This document shows positions 47,135-55,243 of a DNA stretch of 64,000 nucleotides, in pieces; position 1 is the stretch's first letter, and each line of letters starts with the position of its first letter. The DNA is from Niallia sp. NCCP-28. GTDB taxonomy: Bacteria > Bacillota > Bacilli > Bacillales > Cytobacillaceae. The DNA is taken from NCBI RefSeq assembly GCF_023168165.1, contig NZ_BQYJ01000001.1, positions 62,001 through 126,000 of the forward strand. The letters are read 5' to 3'. The notes beneath the pieces were generated by a model. That model was not told the origin of the DNA. It searched no databases and saw nothing but the letters and a program-made list of their open reading frames with translations. The position numbers and the translations under genes are program-made.

Positions 47135-48043
47135 TTATAAATACACAGCAGGCAGACAAGTAATGGCACAAAAACTGGATATATTTACATTTATACAAAT
47201 TCCCGTTTTTACTAAATCATCCACATTTTTATGATTAATTTGGGAACAGATTGACTCTTTTTCAAGTTCCTCTTTTTTATAATGTGCTTTGCAGCAACAT
47301 TTTTTTTTCGGCTTAAATGCCAACAATTCAAGAGTAGCACAATTCTTGTTTACTTCTTTTATTGTGAAAAGATAAGAAGTAACACAAACAAATTTTTCCT
47401 CTTTTGAATGGCTTGTATACGTCGTAACTCCAGTTGCTTTAAAAGGTTGACAGTCACTGCTGTATATAATGAAAGGAATCGTATTTTTCATCGGACATTT
47501 TTTTTCTTCTAAAAGCTCTTGAATGGACTGTTTACATGAAATTAAGCCTTCTTCTTTTTTTTGAACTTTTTTTTCAGCCGATAAAATAGCCGATAAAACC
47601 TCGCCTACACAGTTTTTGTAATGTTTATGGTTTTTCTTATGGCAATGGTCTTTGCATTCTTTTTTGTCGTCTTTCTTATGGCAGTGGTCTTTGCATTCTT
47701 TTTTATCGTCTTTCTTATGGCAATGGTCTTTGCATTCTTTTTTATCGTCTTTCTTATGGCAATGGTCTTTGCATTCTTTTTTGTCGTCTTTCTTATGGCA
47801 GTGGTCTTTGCATTCTTTTTTGTCGTCTTTCTTATGGCAGTGGTCTTTGCATTCTTTTTTGTCGTCTTTCTTATGGCAGTGGTCTTTGCATTCTTTTTTG
47901 TCGTCTTTCTTATGGCAATGGTCTTTGCATTCTTTTTTGTCGTCTTTCTTATGGCAGTGGTCTTTGCATTCCTCCTTTTTATGGTGATGACACCCACACT
48001 TAAAACTAGCTTTAGCTTGTACCTTCATATTCCACTCGAACAT
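47135..48043 (-). CDS. CotY/CotZ-like spore coat protein with Cys/His-rich repeat insertion
   Basis: 302 residues from MFEWNMKVQAKASFKCGCHH (ATG at 48043 has AAGGAG 8 bp upstream; an in-frame GTG at 48052 touches that site). Residues 27-140 are nine copies of CKDHCHKKDDKKE or its last variant. The rest matches CotY/CotZ: CVGEVLSAILSAEKKVQ, IPFIIYSSDCQPFKATGVTT, CATLELLAFKPKKKCC and ICINVNISSFCAITCLPAVY. CotY and CotZ (about 150-160 residues) form the cysteine-linked crust lattice; this protein is twice as long because of the repeats, which could bind zinc or other metals or extend disulfide cross-linking. Confidence 0.85.
   Translation of the reverse strand: MFEWNMKVQAKASFKCGCHHHKKEECKDHCHKKDDKKECKDHCHKKDDKKECKDHCHKKDDKKECKDHCHKKDDKKECKDHCHKKDDKKECKDHCHKKDDKKECKDHCHKKDDKKECKDHCHKKDDKKECKDHCHKKNHKHYKNCVGEVLSAILSAEKKVQKKEEGLISCKQSIQELLEEKKCPMKNTIPFIIYSSDCQPFKATGVTTYTSHSKEEKFVCVTSYLFTIKEVNKNCATLELLAFKPKKKCCCKAHYKKEELEKESICSQINHKNVDDLVKTGICINVNISSFCAITCLPAVYL
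47639..47972 (-). repeat. 39-bp tandem repeat, nine units
   Basis: Nine near-identical 39-bp units encode the 13-residue repeat CKDHCHKKDDKKE; the ninth ends in a variant. Units differ mainly by single synonymous changes (for example CAT/CAC for His), a sign of recent expansion and probably variable copy number among strains. Confidence 0.95.
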
Positions 48044-48091
48044 AATGTTCACTCCTTCATTGTATACTCATAATTAGCATACGTCCGAGCA

Positions 48092-48100
48092 TAACTTATG
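48092..48100 (-). promoter_or_regulatory. Sigma-K-like -10 element upstream of CotY/Z-like gene
   Basis: On the minus strand CATAAGTTA matches the sigma-K -10 pattern CATAnnnTA, 49 bp before the start codon. No good AC at the -35 spacing, so only weak support. Confidence 0.35.
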
Positions 48101-48360
48101 GAGTGATAAACTAGCCTAACAAAAACTAATTTTTCCTTCTGTTCCTATATGCAGATACACAAAATAAATGGAAGCTCACCTCTATGTATTTGCTTTCTAA
48201 TCCCTGTATCTTCCGCTAATTTTGTATATCTTTCTGTTTCTGATTACACTAATAATTTCTTTAAAAATTTCTTTTATTCACTTTTTTGACCAATTCCGAA
48301 TTTTAACTCTCCCACTCTTTCTCTCAGCCAACACTTTTTTCAACTTGCAAGTTTATTCAT

Positions 48361-48400
48361 AAAAAAATCTAACTAGAATCATGCTGCTAGTTAGATTTTT
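48361..48400 (-). terminator. Intrinsic terminator
   Basis: AAATCTAACTAG and CTAGTTAGATTT pair around a 10-base loop, with T's on the minus strand. Follows the stop of the secreted protein at 48402. Confidence 0.88.
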
Positions 48401-48401
48401 C

Positions 48402-49265
48402 TTATTTCATTTTCATCCAGCTGTCGATATAATGGACCGCAAACTTTACATTACTTTCTGGATATGCTTTATTCACTTTTGCTAATTCTGCTTTCATATA
48501 TGCACTGCTTTTTTTATAAAAACTAATATGGCTTCCTTCATCTGATTGCCCTGTTTCTACAGCTATCGTCAGTGATTTTTTTGCATTTTGTGCATATTTC
48601 CACTCAGTTCTCACTAAGGCATTAATGCCATTTTCCCCTGCTGCCATATTGCGGTATGCCATTACGGTAACGCCATCTGTAAGGTTAATCGCCCATTTTG
48701 CAAGATTGCTTTTTCCAAACTTATTCTGAAAATTGATGGTATCAAACCAAAATGGCATGTCAATTGTAAACGGCAAATTCAATTTCGCACTTTGGTTTGC
48801 ACTATTTTTTATGACTTCTTGATAAGATAGTACGGTGCTGCTTCTATCAGCATCCCAGCTTGATAATATATATGGTTCTACATCTAAATGAATTCCTTGA
48901 AACTGCTGATTTGCACTGCTTTTAGACTGATATGCTTTTATCCATTGAAAAAAAGCTGTTTGTTTCGTTTTTCCTTTTTTCGTTGCCCAATTTGGTGCTC
49001 CATCTAATGCATAAACTTCTATATTTTCAGCTGTCGCTTTTGTTATAAATTGTTGATATACACGGTTAGAAAGATCTGAATCTATTTGCAAATAAACTTG
49101 TTTCACATTATTTTCAACAAGAAAGTTTAGTATTTTTGTTTCTTCTGTACGCAATGACCACGGATTCCAAATCCATGTAGCATCTGTTGCCATTGCCGCT
49201 GCTTTTGAACACATCGTTGGCATCATCATCCAAATAGACAATAATAAAACAATACTTTTTTTCAT
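48402..49265 (-). CDS. Secreted protein with glycoside-hydrolase-like TIM-barrel pattern
   Basis: 287 residues with a signal peptide (MKKSIVLLLSIWMMMPTMCS, cleavage near KAAA). ATWIWNPWSLRT, NNVKQVYLQIDSDL, FQGIHLDVEPYILSSWD (an Asp-x-Glu on a beta-strand end), NLPFTIDMPFWFD and DGVTVMAYRNMAAG follow the strand-end pattern of glycoside-hydrolase-like barrels. Substrate unknown. Transcription is controlled by the c-di-GMP-I riboswitch and terminator in its leader, so it is tied to the motile-sessile switch. Monocistronic. Confidence 0.75.
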   Translation of the reverse strand: MKKSIVLLLSIWMMMPTMCSKAAAMATDATWIWNPWSLRTEETKILNFLVENNVKQVYLQIDSDLSNRVYQQFITKATAENIEVYALDGAPNWATKKGKTKQTAFFQWIKAYQSKSSANQQFQGIHLDVEPYILSSWDADRSSTVLSYQEVIKNSANQSAKLNLPFTIDMPFWFDTINFQNKFGKSNLAKWAINLTDGVTVMAYRNMAAGENGINALVRTEWKYAQNAKKSLTIAVETGQSDEGSHISFYKKSSAYMKAELAKVNKAYPESNVKFAVHYIDSWMKMK

Positions 49266-49281
49266 TTCCCTATCCCCTTTT

Positions 49282-49320
49282 AAAAAAAGCCGAGACTTTC
49301 TTTAAAAAGAGAAGTCTGGC
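49282..49320 (-). terminator. Riboswitch expression-platform terminator
   Basis: On the minus strand GCCAGACTTCTC and AGAAAGTCTCGGC form a stem with T-run, directly after the aptamer and 15-20 bp before the ribosome-binding site AGGGGAT. The stem's 5' part overlaps the aptamer's last paired bases, as expected for ligand-controlled termination. Confidence 0.8.
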
Positions 49321-49401
49321 AACCTGGCAGCCATACGTATAAAACGGTTAGGTCCATAGCTTTGCGTCCTTATTTTTCAATAAGTTTGCCCTTTTCAGAT
49401 T
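49317..49401 (-). ncRNA. Cyclic di-GMP-I riboswitch (GEMM)
   Basis: Minus strand: AAAAGGGCAAAC, a stem TTATTGAAAAATAA with GAAA-type loop, then GGACGCAAAGCTATGGACCT, AACCGTTTTATACGTATGG and GCTGCCAGGTTGCC. These are the conserved GEMM landmarks: the GGCAAAC strand, the GACGCAAAGCyr...GGnCCTAA junction, a tetraloop-receptor region and the closing GCCAGGTTGCC. It lies in the leader of the secreted protein gene and is followed by a terminator. Confidence 0.93.
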
Positions 49402-49513
49402 GTTATCTATACCTATATCATACTAAAAAAGCACTAGTTTTACTATTGATTTTTTCTTATTGACTAGACAATTTACCCTCATAAAGGATTTATTAGAACT
49501 TATTGCCTATTCT

Positions 49514-49933
49514 TCAACATTTATCAGCAGTCTTCACCGCTTCCTCAAAAGGAGCGTAGAACACTCCCTTAGGTGCAAGTATATCCGTTTCGGTTTCTTC
49601 TTCCTTCCCATCCAACTCATAAATCCCGGCTGGAAAATAATCATAATAGCCTGATTGTATATGCAATTCCACAAAATAGTCATCTAGTTCTCGCATTAAT
49701 TGAATATAGCCATCATGATCGATTACTTCTCCATATTCATCTAATTCATAATTTTTTTTGATGGCTTCTTCTAATTCAGGATAAGATTCTGCTGCAACAA
49801 ATAAATCCACATCACAGCATTCCATGCATAACAAAATCTCTTCCCCTTTAATTTGCTCATAGGCAGTATCAACCATTTTTTTTAAGATACTTTTTATTTC
49901 ATCCTCATTGCTTACTTTTTTTGTTGTATTCAT
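49514..49933 (-). CDS. Hypothetical acidic protein
   Basis: 139 residues, strongly acidic. NEDEIKSILKKMVDTAYEQI, ILLCMECCDVDLFVAAESY, YDYFPAGIYELDGKEEETET and LAPKGVFYAPFEEAVKTA. GGAGG precedes the ATG. Cysteine cluster CMECC may be redox-active. I do not recognise the family. Monocistronic. Confidence 0.75.
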   Translation of the reverse strand: MNTTKKVSNEDEIKSILKKMVDTAYEQIKGEEILLCMECCDVDLFVAAESYPELEEAIKKNYELDEYGEVIDHDGYIQLMRELDDYFVELHIQSGYYDYFPAGIYELDGKEEETETDILAPKGVFYAPFEEAVKTADKC

Positions 49934-50482
49934 CCTTATACCTCCAAGTCTTTCTTAATGAACAGAAAGAACATGTTTAACTTTTTATTTCATACCGAAT
50001 AATATAAAAAGAAATCAAAATGACTTGATTCCATTTCTATCATACTAAAAAAAAGAACACTATGGAAATAATCACTCTTTTAATGAACTCAGCCTCAAAT
50101 ATTGAGCGGTTATCCTCCCTAGATTTCTCATTTTCTCTTAATAACCCTACTCCTTTAGGGATGGGGCAAAAACCTGTTAATGCAGAATAAAAATAGTAAG
50201 CATATTCCCATAAAAATGCAACTGGATCGCTATAAAATGATTCTCGCACCCCTTTAGTGATTGCCAGAAAAACAATTCAACAGGGCTTCATGCACTATAC
50301 TGAACTGTCTAAACATCTCAAGCTGTCAAGCCGATAAAGATAAAGAGACAATAGGCTCTCATGCTTAGAAAACAAAGAACTAGATCCTATTTCAGGCAGC
50401 CTGAAAAACAACAAACTCAACATTATCTACACGCTGTCATATATTATATTTTTATACCTTTTTAAGGTAGCAGGAGGAATGT
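49934..50482. other. Gap with repeat copy C
   Basis: No supported gene; a frame at 50040-50249 runs through the repeat and has no ribosome-binding site. A promoter for the GGDEF/EAL gene must lie near 50400-50470 but is not obvious. Confidence 0.5.
50088..50195 (+). repeat. Intergenic repeat, copy C
   Basis: CTCCCTAGATTTCTC, ATTTTCTCTTAATAACCCTA, TTTAGGGATGGGGCAAAAAC and CTGTTAATGCAGAATAAAAA follow the same order as copies A and B. Confidence 0.65.
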
Positions 50483-52843
50483 ATGCACTCTTTGTTCAAT
50501 TTTCATCTTCTTCTTTTTGATTATCACTATATGCTACTAACGGTCCTTTTTTCCATCATTAGTTGCATTATTGGAATCGAAGCCAGCGTACGGATTAAAC
50601 AACAAGCACTGCAAGGAAAAAGGCTAATTTTAAGTTCTGGACTATTGGCCGTTACCTTTTGGCTGACTCACTTTTTTGTATCAGTCTCTGTAGCCTTGCC
50701 CTTTTCAACAAATAACTATCATTATGTTTTGTATACTTTATTAAATTTTCTATTGTGTTTTATCGGCTCTTACTTAGCTTTAAAAATGGCACAGTTTCCC
50801 GTTGTTTCCGATAAACAATATATATTGGGAGGTTTCTCTATCGGCATTGCTATTCTGAGTGCTGATATAAGCGGGTTTTTCATCCTGTTTAGAGATTTAG
50901 TAGAATTCAAACCGCTTATTTTCTTGATTGTAGCCCTTTTGACATGGAGTGCTTCTTTCTCTATCTTTCGATTTTTGATTCAAATTACCAATGAAGATGC
51001 TAATAATGTTCGAACAAAGTGGAAACATATTGGATCCATTACAGCGGGTATTTCATTTGCAGGCATCCCCTATATCTCAATGACTTCACTGTTAGATACA
51101 GGCTCTATCAACCCTTCTATGCATGAACTGCTCCTTCCTTTCATTTTTGTTATGGCAGCAAATCTTGTTATGGCTCTCGTTCCTAGTCTATTGGGTGAAA
51201 AAATTTTAGAAAAAAATATACAGTCCTATACATCACTTTTTAACCACAATCCGGGTGGAGTTTTTTCTGTAGACTTAGATGGCCACATTCTTAACACCAA
51301 TCAAGTTGCTACTGAAATTACTGGATTCACTAAAGAAGAATTAAAGGGCCAGCATATCGGGATGTTTTTAAAACAAGCTGATAATAAAAAAATTTCGGAA
51401 ATACTCCATAATGTATTAGCTGGAAAAATTTCGACTATAGAAATACAAATCCTTAATAAACAAGGAATTCTAACAGATATTAAAGTTACTATAGTCCGTA
51501 CACATATAAATAACCAAATTACAGGAGCATTTGGAATTATTGAAGATATTACAGATCAAAAACGCGCAGAAAAAAAAATAGAATATCTTGCCTACCATGA
51601 TGAACTGACCGGTTTGCCAAATAGACGAATGATAAAACAAGTCATGACTGATTTCTCAGAGAAGCATTCCTCTTTCAGTATTATGCTTTTAGACTTTGAC
51701 CGATTTAAACGAATTAATGACACATTTGGCCATTCATTTGGGGATAAACTTTTGATTGAGGTGGGCAAAAGGCTGCAAAACATTACAGAAAATGAAGGAA
51801 TTACCGCAAGGATGGGCGGCGATGAATTTTTAGTTTTGCTTCCAGCTGATAATTTTGAAAATACAGCAGAGCATATCATCGAAAAGTTCAGAGTTCCTTT
51901 AATTGTAAACGGATATGAGGTCATGCTTACCGCAAGCATGGGCATTTCCTCCTTTCCAGTTCATACAAAAAATGTCAATGACTTATATAAATTTGCTGAT
52001 TTGGCCATGTATCATTCGAAGGAGAATGGAGCAAATGGCTATTCCGTTTATAGCAAAGAAATGGAGGAAAAAGCGCTTAATCAGTTAGAACTGGAGCAAG
52101 AACTGCAAAGCGCCATTAAAAATAAGGAGCTGCTGCTCTATTTCCAGCCGAAATACCACACCGTCCAAAATATCCTGACCGGCTCAGAAGTGCTGTTAAG
52201 ATGGAACCATCCCAAAAGGGGATTTATTCCTCCAAATATTTTTATACCCATTGCCGAAGAAAGCGGGTTTATTGTTACTTTAGAAAAATTTGTTATTAAA
52301 GAAACTTGTAAAATTCTTTGCAACTGGAAAGAAAAAGGCAAAAAAATCAAAAGAGTTTCTGTAAATATTTCATTAGTCACTATTTTGCAGGAAGGTTTTT
52401 TGTCCTTTATACAGGATCAATTAAATCAATTTAACCTGGACGGACAGCTATTGGAACTGGAAATCACGGAAAGAATGGTGATGAAAAACGAAGAGGATGT
52501 CAATGCTATTTTGCAAACGTTAAGAGATAGAGGAATCAAAATCAGCATTGATGATTTTGGGACAGGCTATAGTTCCTTAAGCTATTTAGACAAATTAAAT
52601 GTAGATATCTTAAAAATTGACCAATCTTTCATTCGAAACATTGAAAACAACAGAGAAGTTGTGACAACTATTATCTTCCTTGCTAAAAGCCTCAATTTGA
52701 AGGTCATTGCAGAAGGTGTGGAAACGAAAAATCAAATTAAGCTGCTTCAAGAAATAGGGTGTGAGGATGTTCAAGGATACTACTACTCTCCTCCACTTCC
52801 CATTGACGAATTTGAAAAAATTCATTGCACAGCAGATAAGTGA
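50483..52843 (+). CDS. Membrane-bound PAS-GGDEF-EAL cyclic di-GMP enzyme
   Basis: 786 residues. About seven N-terminal membrane helices (to residue 245), resembling a degenerate MHYT sensor; then a PAS domain (YTSLFNHNPGGVFSVDLDGH, 249-365), a GGDEF domain with intact RMGGDEF (near 444) and an EAL domain whose signature reads SEVLLRW (EVL). Other EAL motifs are present (DDFGTGYSS, LKIDQSFI, AEGVET). No RxxD inhibitory site precedes GGDEF. It can probably make c-di-GMP; the EVL change and NIS region leave phosphodiesterase activity open. AGGAGG precedes the ATG. It lies about 1.1 kb from a c-di-GMP riboswitch. Confidence 0.9.
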   Translation: MHSLFNFHLLLFDYHYMLLTVLFSIISCIIGIEASVRIKQQALQGKRLILSSGLLAVTFWLTHFFVSVSVALPFSTNNYHYVLYTLLNFLLCFIGSYLALKMAQFPVVSDKQYILGGFSIGIAILSADISGFFILFRDLVEFKPLIFLIVALLTWSASFSIFRFLIQITNEDANNVRTKWKHIGSITAGISFAGIPYISMTSLLDTGSINPSMHELLLPFIFVMAANLVMALVPSLLGEKILEKNIQSYTSLFNHNPGGVFSVDLDGHILNTNQVATEITGFTKEELKGQHIGMFLKQADNKKISEILHNVLAGKISTIEIQILNKQGILTDIKVTIVRTHINNQITGAFGIIEDITDQKRAEKKIEYLAYHDELTGLPNRRMIKQVMTDFSEKHSSFSIMLLDFDRFKRINDTFGHSFGDKLLIEVGKRLQNITENEGITARMGGDEFLVLLPADNFENTAEHIIEKFRVPLIVNGYEVMLTASMGISSFPVHTKNVNDLYKFADLAMYHSKENGANGYSVYSKEMEEKALNQLELEQELQSAIKNKELLLYFQPKYHTVQNILTGSEVLLRWNHPKRGFIPPNIFIPIAEESGFIVTLEKFVIKETCKILCNWKEKGKKIKRVSVNISLVTILQEGFLSFIQDQLNQFNLDGQLLELEITERMVMKNEEDVNAILQTLRDRGIKISIDDFGTGYSSLSYLDKLNVDILKIDQSFIRNIENNREVVTTIIFLAKSLNLKVIAEGVETKNQIKLLQEIGCEDVQGYYYSPPLPIDEFEKIHCTADK

Positions 52844-52908
52844 TCCAAACTAAAACCATCTATCAGATCACGAAAATTAAATAACAATAATTAGAATAGT
52901 TTATAATA

Positions 52909-53063
52909 CATTAACGGGCTTTTAAACCCCATGGACAAGAAATCTAGGCCGACCCCATAAAGTGAAACTTCAATCAGTGAGGGTTTTGGGTTTTCTTCAT
53001 CCCCTCTGATTGTTAGTTAACCAATCAGGGTTTTACTGCCCGTTAATGTGTGATAAAAACCTG
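52909..53063. repeat. Intergenic repeat, copy D (both orientations)
   Basis: Left part CATTAACGGGCTTTTAAACC...AAGAAATCTAGG is the reverse complement of the copy A-C right half; the right part ends ACTGCCCGTTAATGTGTGAT. Between them is AACTTCAATCAGTGAGGGTT and a second AATCAGGG. So this copy is a large imperfect palindrome. Confidence 0.65.
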
Positions 53064-53219
53064 ATTAAAATTCAATTTACCATTTTATCCTGCAGGCCTT
53101 TTTCATAGGCTCTATTTAACTTGATTGTTGATTTCATTCGAAACAAGAATTGTATAATACGATACTTGTTTCGAATGAAGCATAATTGACAATAGCCTCT
53201 AATTTAATTATTTTTTAAT

Positions 53220-53661
53220 GCCTTTTAAATCACCATAATAATCAATGATATTTTTTAGTTTTTCTAAAGTTCCTATTAAATAGCTCTGTTTACTCTCAAA
53301 TTGAAATTGTCATATATTTTCTTCACTCAATAACTCTTGGAAATATCCTTGGATTAGAAGTCGTCCTGATTCATTAAAGATCATTTCAAATTTACAAATG
53401 TCATCTCTATATTGAAAAAGAGATACTGTCTTTTAATTGCTCGTAGGCTTCTTCCAACTCTTTGTAAAACGTATAAATTGGTCCTGTAGTAAACCGCAAT
53501 TCTCCATATTTGACATAATATGACAACGTTCCTTAAACATCATATCCGCCATCAAAACTCGTTTCATCTGGAAAATAGAACACTTCATTGAGTTCTATTT
53601 GAATAAAACCTTGTTTACCGTCGATTTTAAAATTATTCAATTCCCCTCTGCCTTTGTCTTA
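53220..53661 (-). pseudogene. Broken WapI-family-like immunity gene
   Basis: Minus-strand frames read FKIDGKQGFIQIELNEVFYF, PDETSFDGGYDV then a stop, GTLSYYVKYGELRFTTGPIY, then a frameshift and FQYRDDICKFEMIFNESGRL, another stop and SYLIGTLEKLKNIIDYYGDL. The F-x-D-T-S-F-x-GGYD pattern and order resemble the WapI-type immunity proteins that protect against contact-dependent toxins. No toxin gene is nearby. Three lesions make it non-functional. Confidence 0.6.
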
Positions 53662-54049
53662 ACTAAAGCCATTTTTTAGCGAAAGCAATGTTATGCTATC
53701 ATTTTTTGATGGGGTCCCATTTATTGCATGTAAGAACCCCCACCTTTTTCTAAAGCAATACTGATATATGCTGCTATCATTATAAACTCTAATTTTTTAG
53801 CCGATGCAAAAAATATTAATCGTTCCCATAAAAAAAGGAAACCCCTAACAGGAATACCTTTTATCAAAGATAGCGGAGAAACATCTTCCATCTCCTTTAG
53901 CGAATTACTGAGTATTTTTAAGATATCACAAATAGCAAAAAGGAAAAGTTATGATTCAGCTTACTGCCAAACGTATATATAACCTGTTATACTTAATTAC
54001 TCAGCTATGAAAATAATTTTGTTAAATGATAAGGAGGCTTTGTTTTAAG
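53662..54049. other. Gap before methyltransferase
   Basis: No gene seen. A promoter for the gene at 54050 is expected near 53960-54020. Confidence 0.4.
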
Positions 54050-54817
54050 ATGATGGAAAATACAAAGAAATTTAATGGAAAAGCAGCTATCTATTCAAAA
54101 TTTCGACCTGATTATCCTGATGAGCTAATAAACGATATGATATCTGAACATGGTCTACATCAAAATTCGCTGATAGCGGACATAGGTTCTGGCACCGGCA
54201 TTCTGACAAAAAAATTATTAGATGCGAACTTTAACGTATTTGCAGTTGAACCAAATGTAGAAATGCGTAAACTGGCAGAAGAACAGCTGAAAAATAATAA
54301 ACGATTTATTTCAATTAATGGATCAGCTGAATATACAACATTGGATACTAGCAGTGTTGATTTTATTACGGTTGCTCAAGCATTTCATTGGTTTGACTAT
54401 AAAATTTTCAAAAAAGAATGTGGACGCATTTTAAAACCTTCTGGCAAAGTAATGATAATATCAAATAATCGTTTAAAGGAAGCTGACATTAACCAGGACA
54501 TCATAAAAGTTTATACTGAATTTTGCCCTGAATTTCATGGATTTTCTAATGGATTAAGTGATTCTGAAAAAATATACGATACATTTTTTTTAAAAGGAAT
54601 ATATACAACCAATTCTTATCAGCACCCTTTAACCTATAATAAATCTAGTTTCATCGGCCGTCATTTATCTGCTTCTTATGCTCCCAAAAAAGAGGATCCC
54701 CATTATCCATTGATTGTGGAAGCATTCGATAATCTATTTGAAAAATACTGTGAAAATGGATATGTAACTTTACCGAATGCAACAATAAGCCGCTGCGGTT
54801 TTGTCAAAGATTATTGA
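54050..54817 (+). CDS. Class I SAM-dependent methyltransferase
   Basis: 255 residues from MMENTKKFNGKAAIYSKFRP. Motif I LIADIGSGTGILTKKLLDA, acidic VFAVEPNVEMRKLAEEQL and VDFITVAQAFHWFDYKIFKK are typical of the UbiE/COQ5-like group. Start at 54050, which has AAGGAGG upstream; a longer frame to 54026 overlaps that site. Substrate unknown. Monocistronic. Confidence 0.85.
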   Translation: MMENTKKFNGKAAIYSKFRPDYPDELINDMISEHGLHQNSLIADIGSGTGILTKKLLDANFNVFAVEPNVEMRKLAEEQLKNNKRFISINGSAEYTTLDTSSVDFITVAQAFHWFDYKIFKKECGRILKPSGKVMIISNNRLKEADINQDIIKVYTEFCPEFHGFSNGLSDSEKIYDTFFLKGIYTTNSYQHPLTYNKSSFIGRHLSASYAPKKEDPHYPLIVEAFDNLFEKYCENGYVTLPNATISRCGFVKDY

Positions 54818-55243
54818 TTCTATTAATAGAATCGGAGAGCTTAATAATCAAATGAAACCCAATATTTATATCATTTAATTTTTCATCTCTGTGACGAAAC
54901 TCCATTCTCTCTTTGTGCCTTTATATTTTTATGCGTTCATTTGTCTGTTCCAAAAGGAATATATTAGATAGTTGATAGTAGCGTTTCAAATTCTTAACAA
55001 CTAAAAATGAACATTTGGATTCACTCTAAACAAAGCTCCCATTACAAAACCTAAATTTCTTTATTGGAAAGCATCGGAGAATATGGAGAGCTTTAAACAA
55101 TAACTAAAAATGCATATTATTACCGCAATAAAAAATAACAAGGCATGAATTCTCTACTATTCTGAATGCATGCCTTGCTGACAATCTAAAGAAATACTTT
55201 TTCTAACCTTTAGAATTCTTTCACAATAAAAAAACAGTTCTTT
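54818..55243. other. Gap with hairpins
   Basis: GATTCTATTAATAGAATC (54816-54833) is a small palindrome just after the methyltransferase stop. The terminator at 55122-55178 belongs to the minus-strand gene. No coding signal. Confidence 0.45.
55122..55178 (-). terminator. Intrinsic terminator of monooxygenase gene
   Basis: CAAGGCATG and CATGCCTTG form a 9-bp stem, with ATTC/GAAT inside; on the minus strand TTATTTTTTATT follows. Confidence 0.7.

Noticed and set aside
47639-47972. CRISPR array
   Set aside because: The units are directly adjacent 39-bp repeats without spacers and encode protein in frame.
47621-48073. Open frames of 111-150 codons antisense to the CotY/Z-like repeat
   Set aside because: A 39-bp repeat without stops is open in several frames automatically; the Cys/His frame continues into a recognisable CotY/Z domain and has a ribosome-binding site.
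50040-50249. Minus-strand frame of 69 codons
   Set aside because: It runs through intergenic repeat copy C and lacks a ribosome-binding site.
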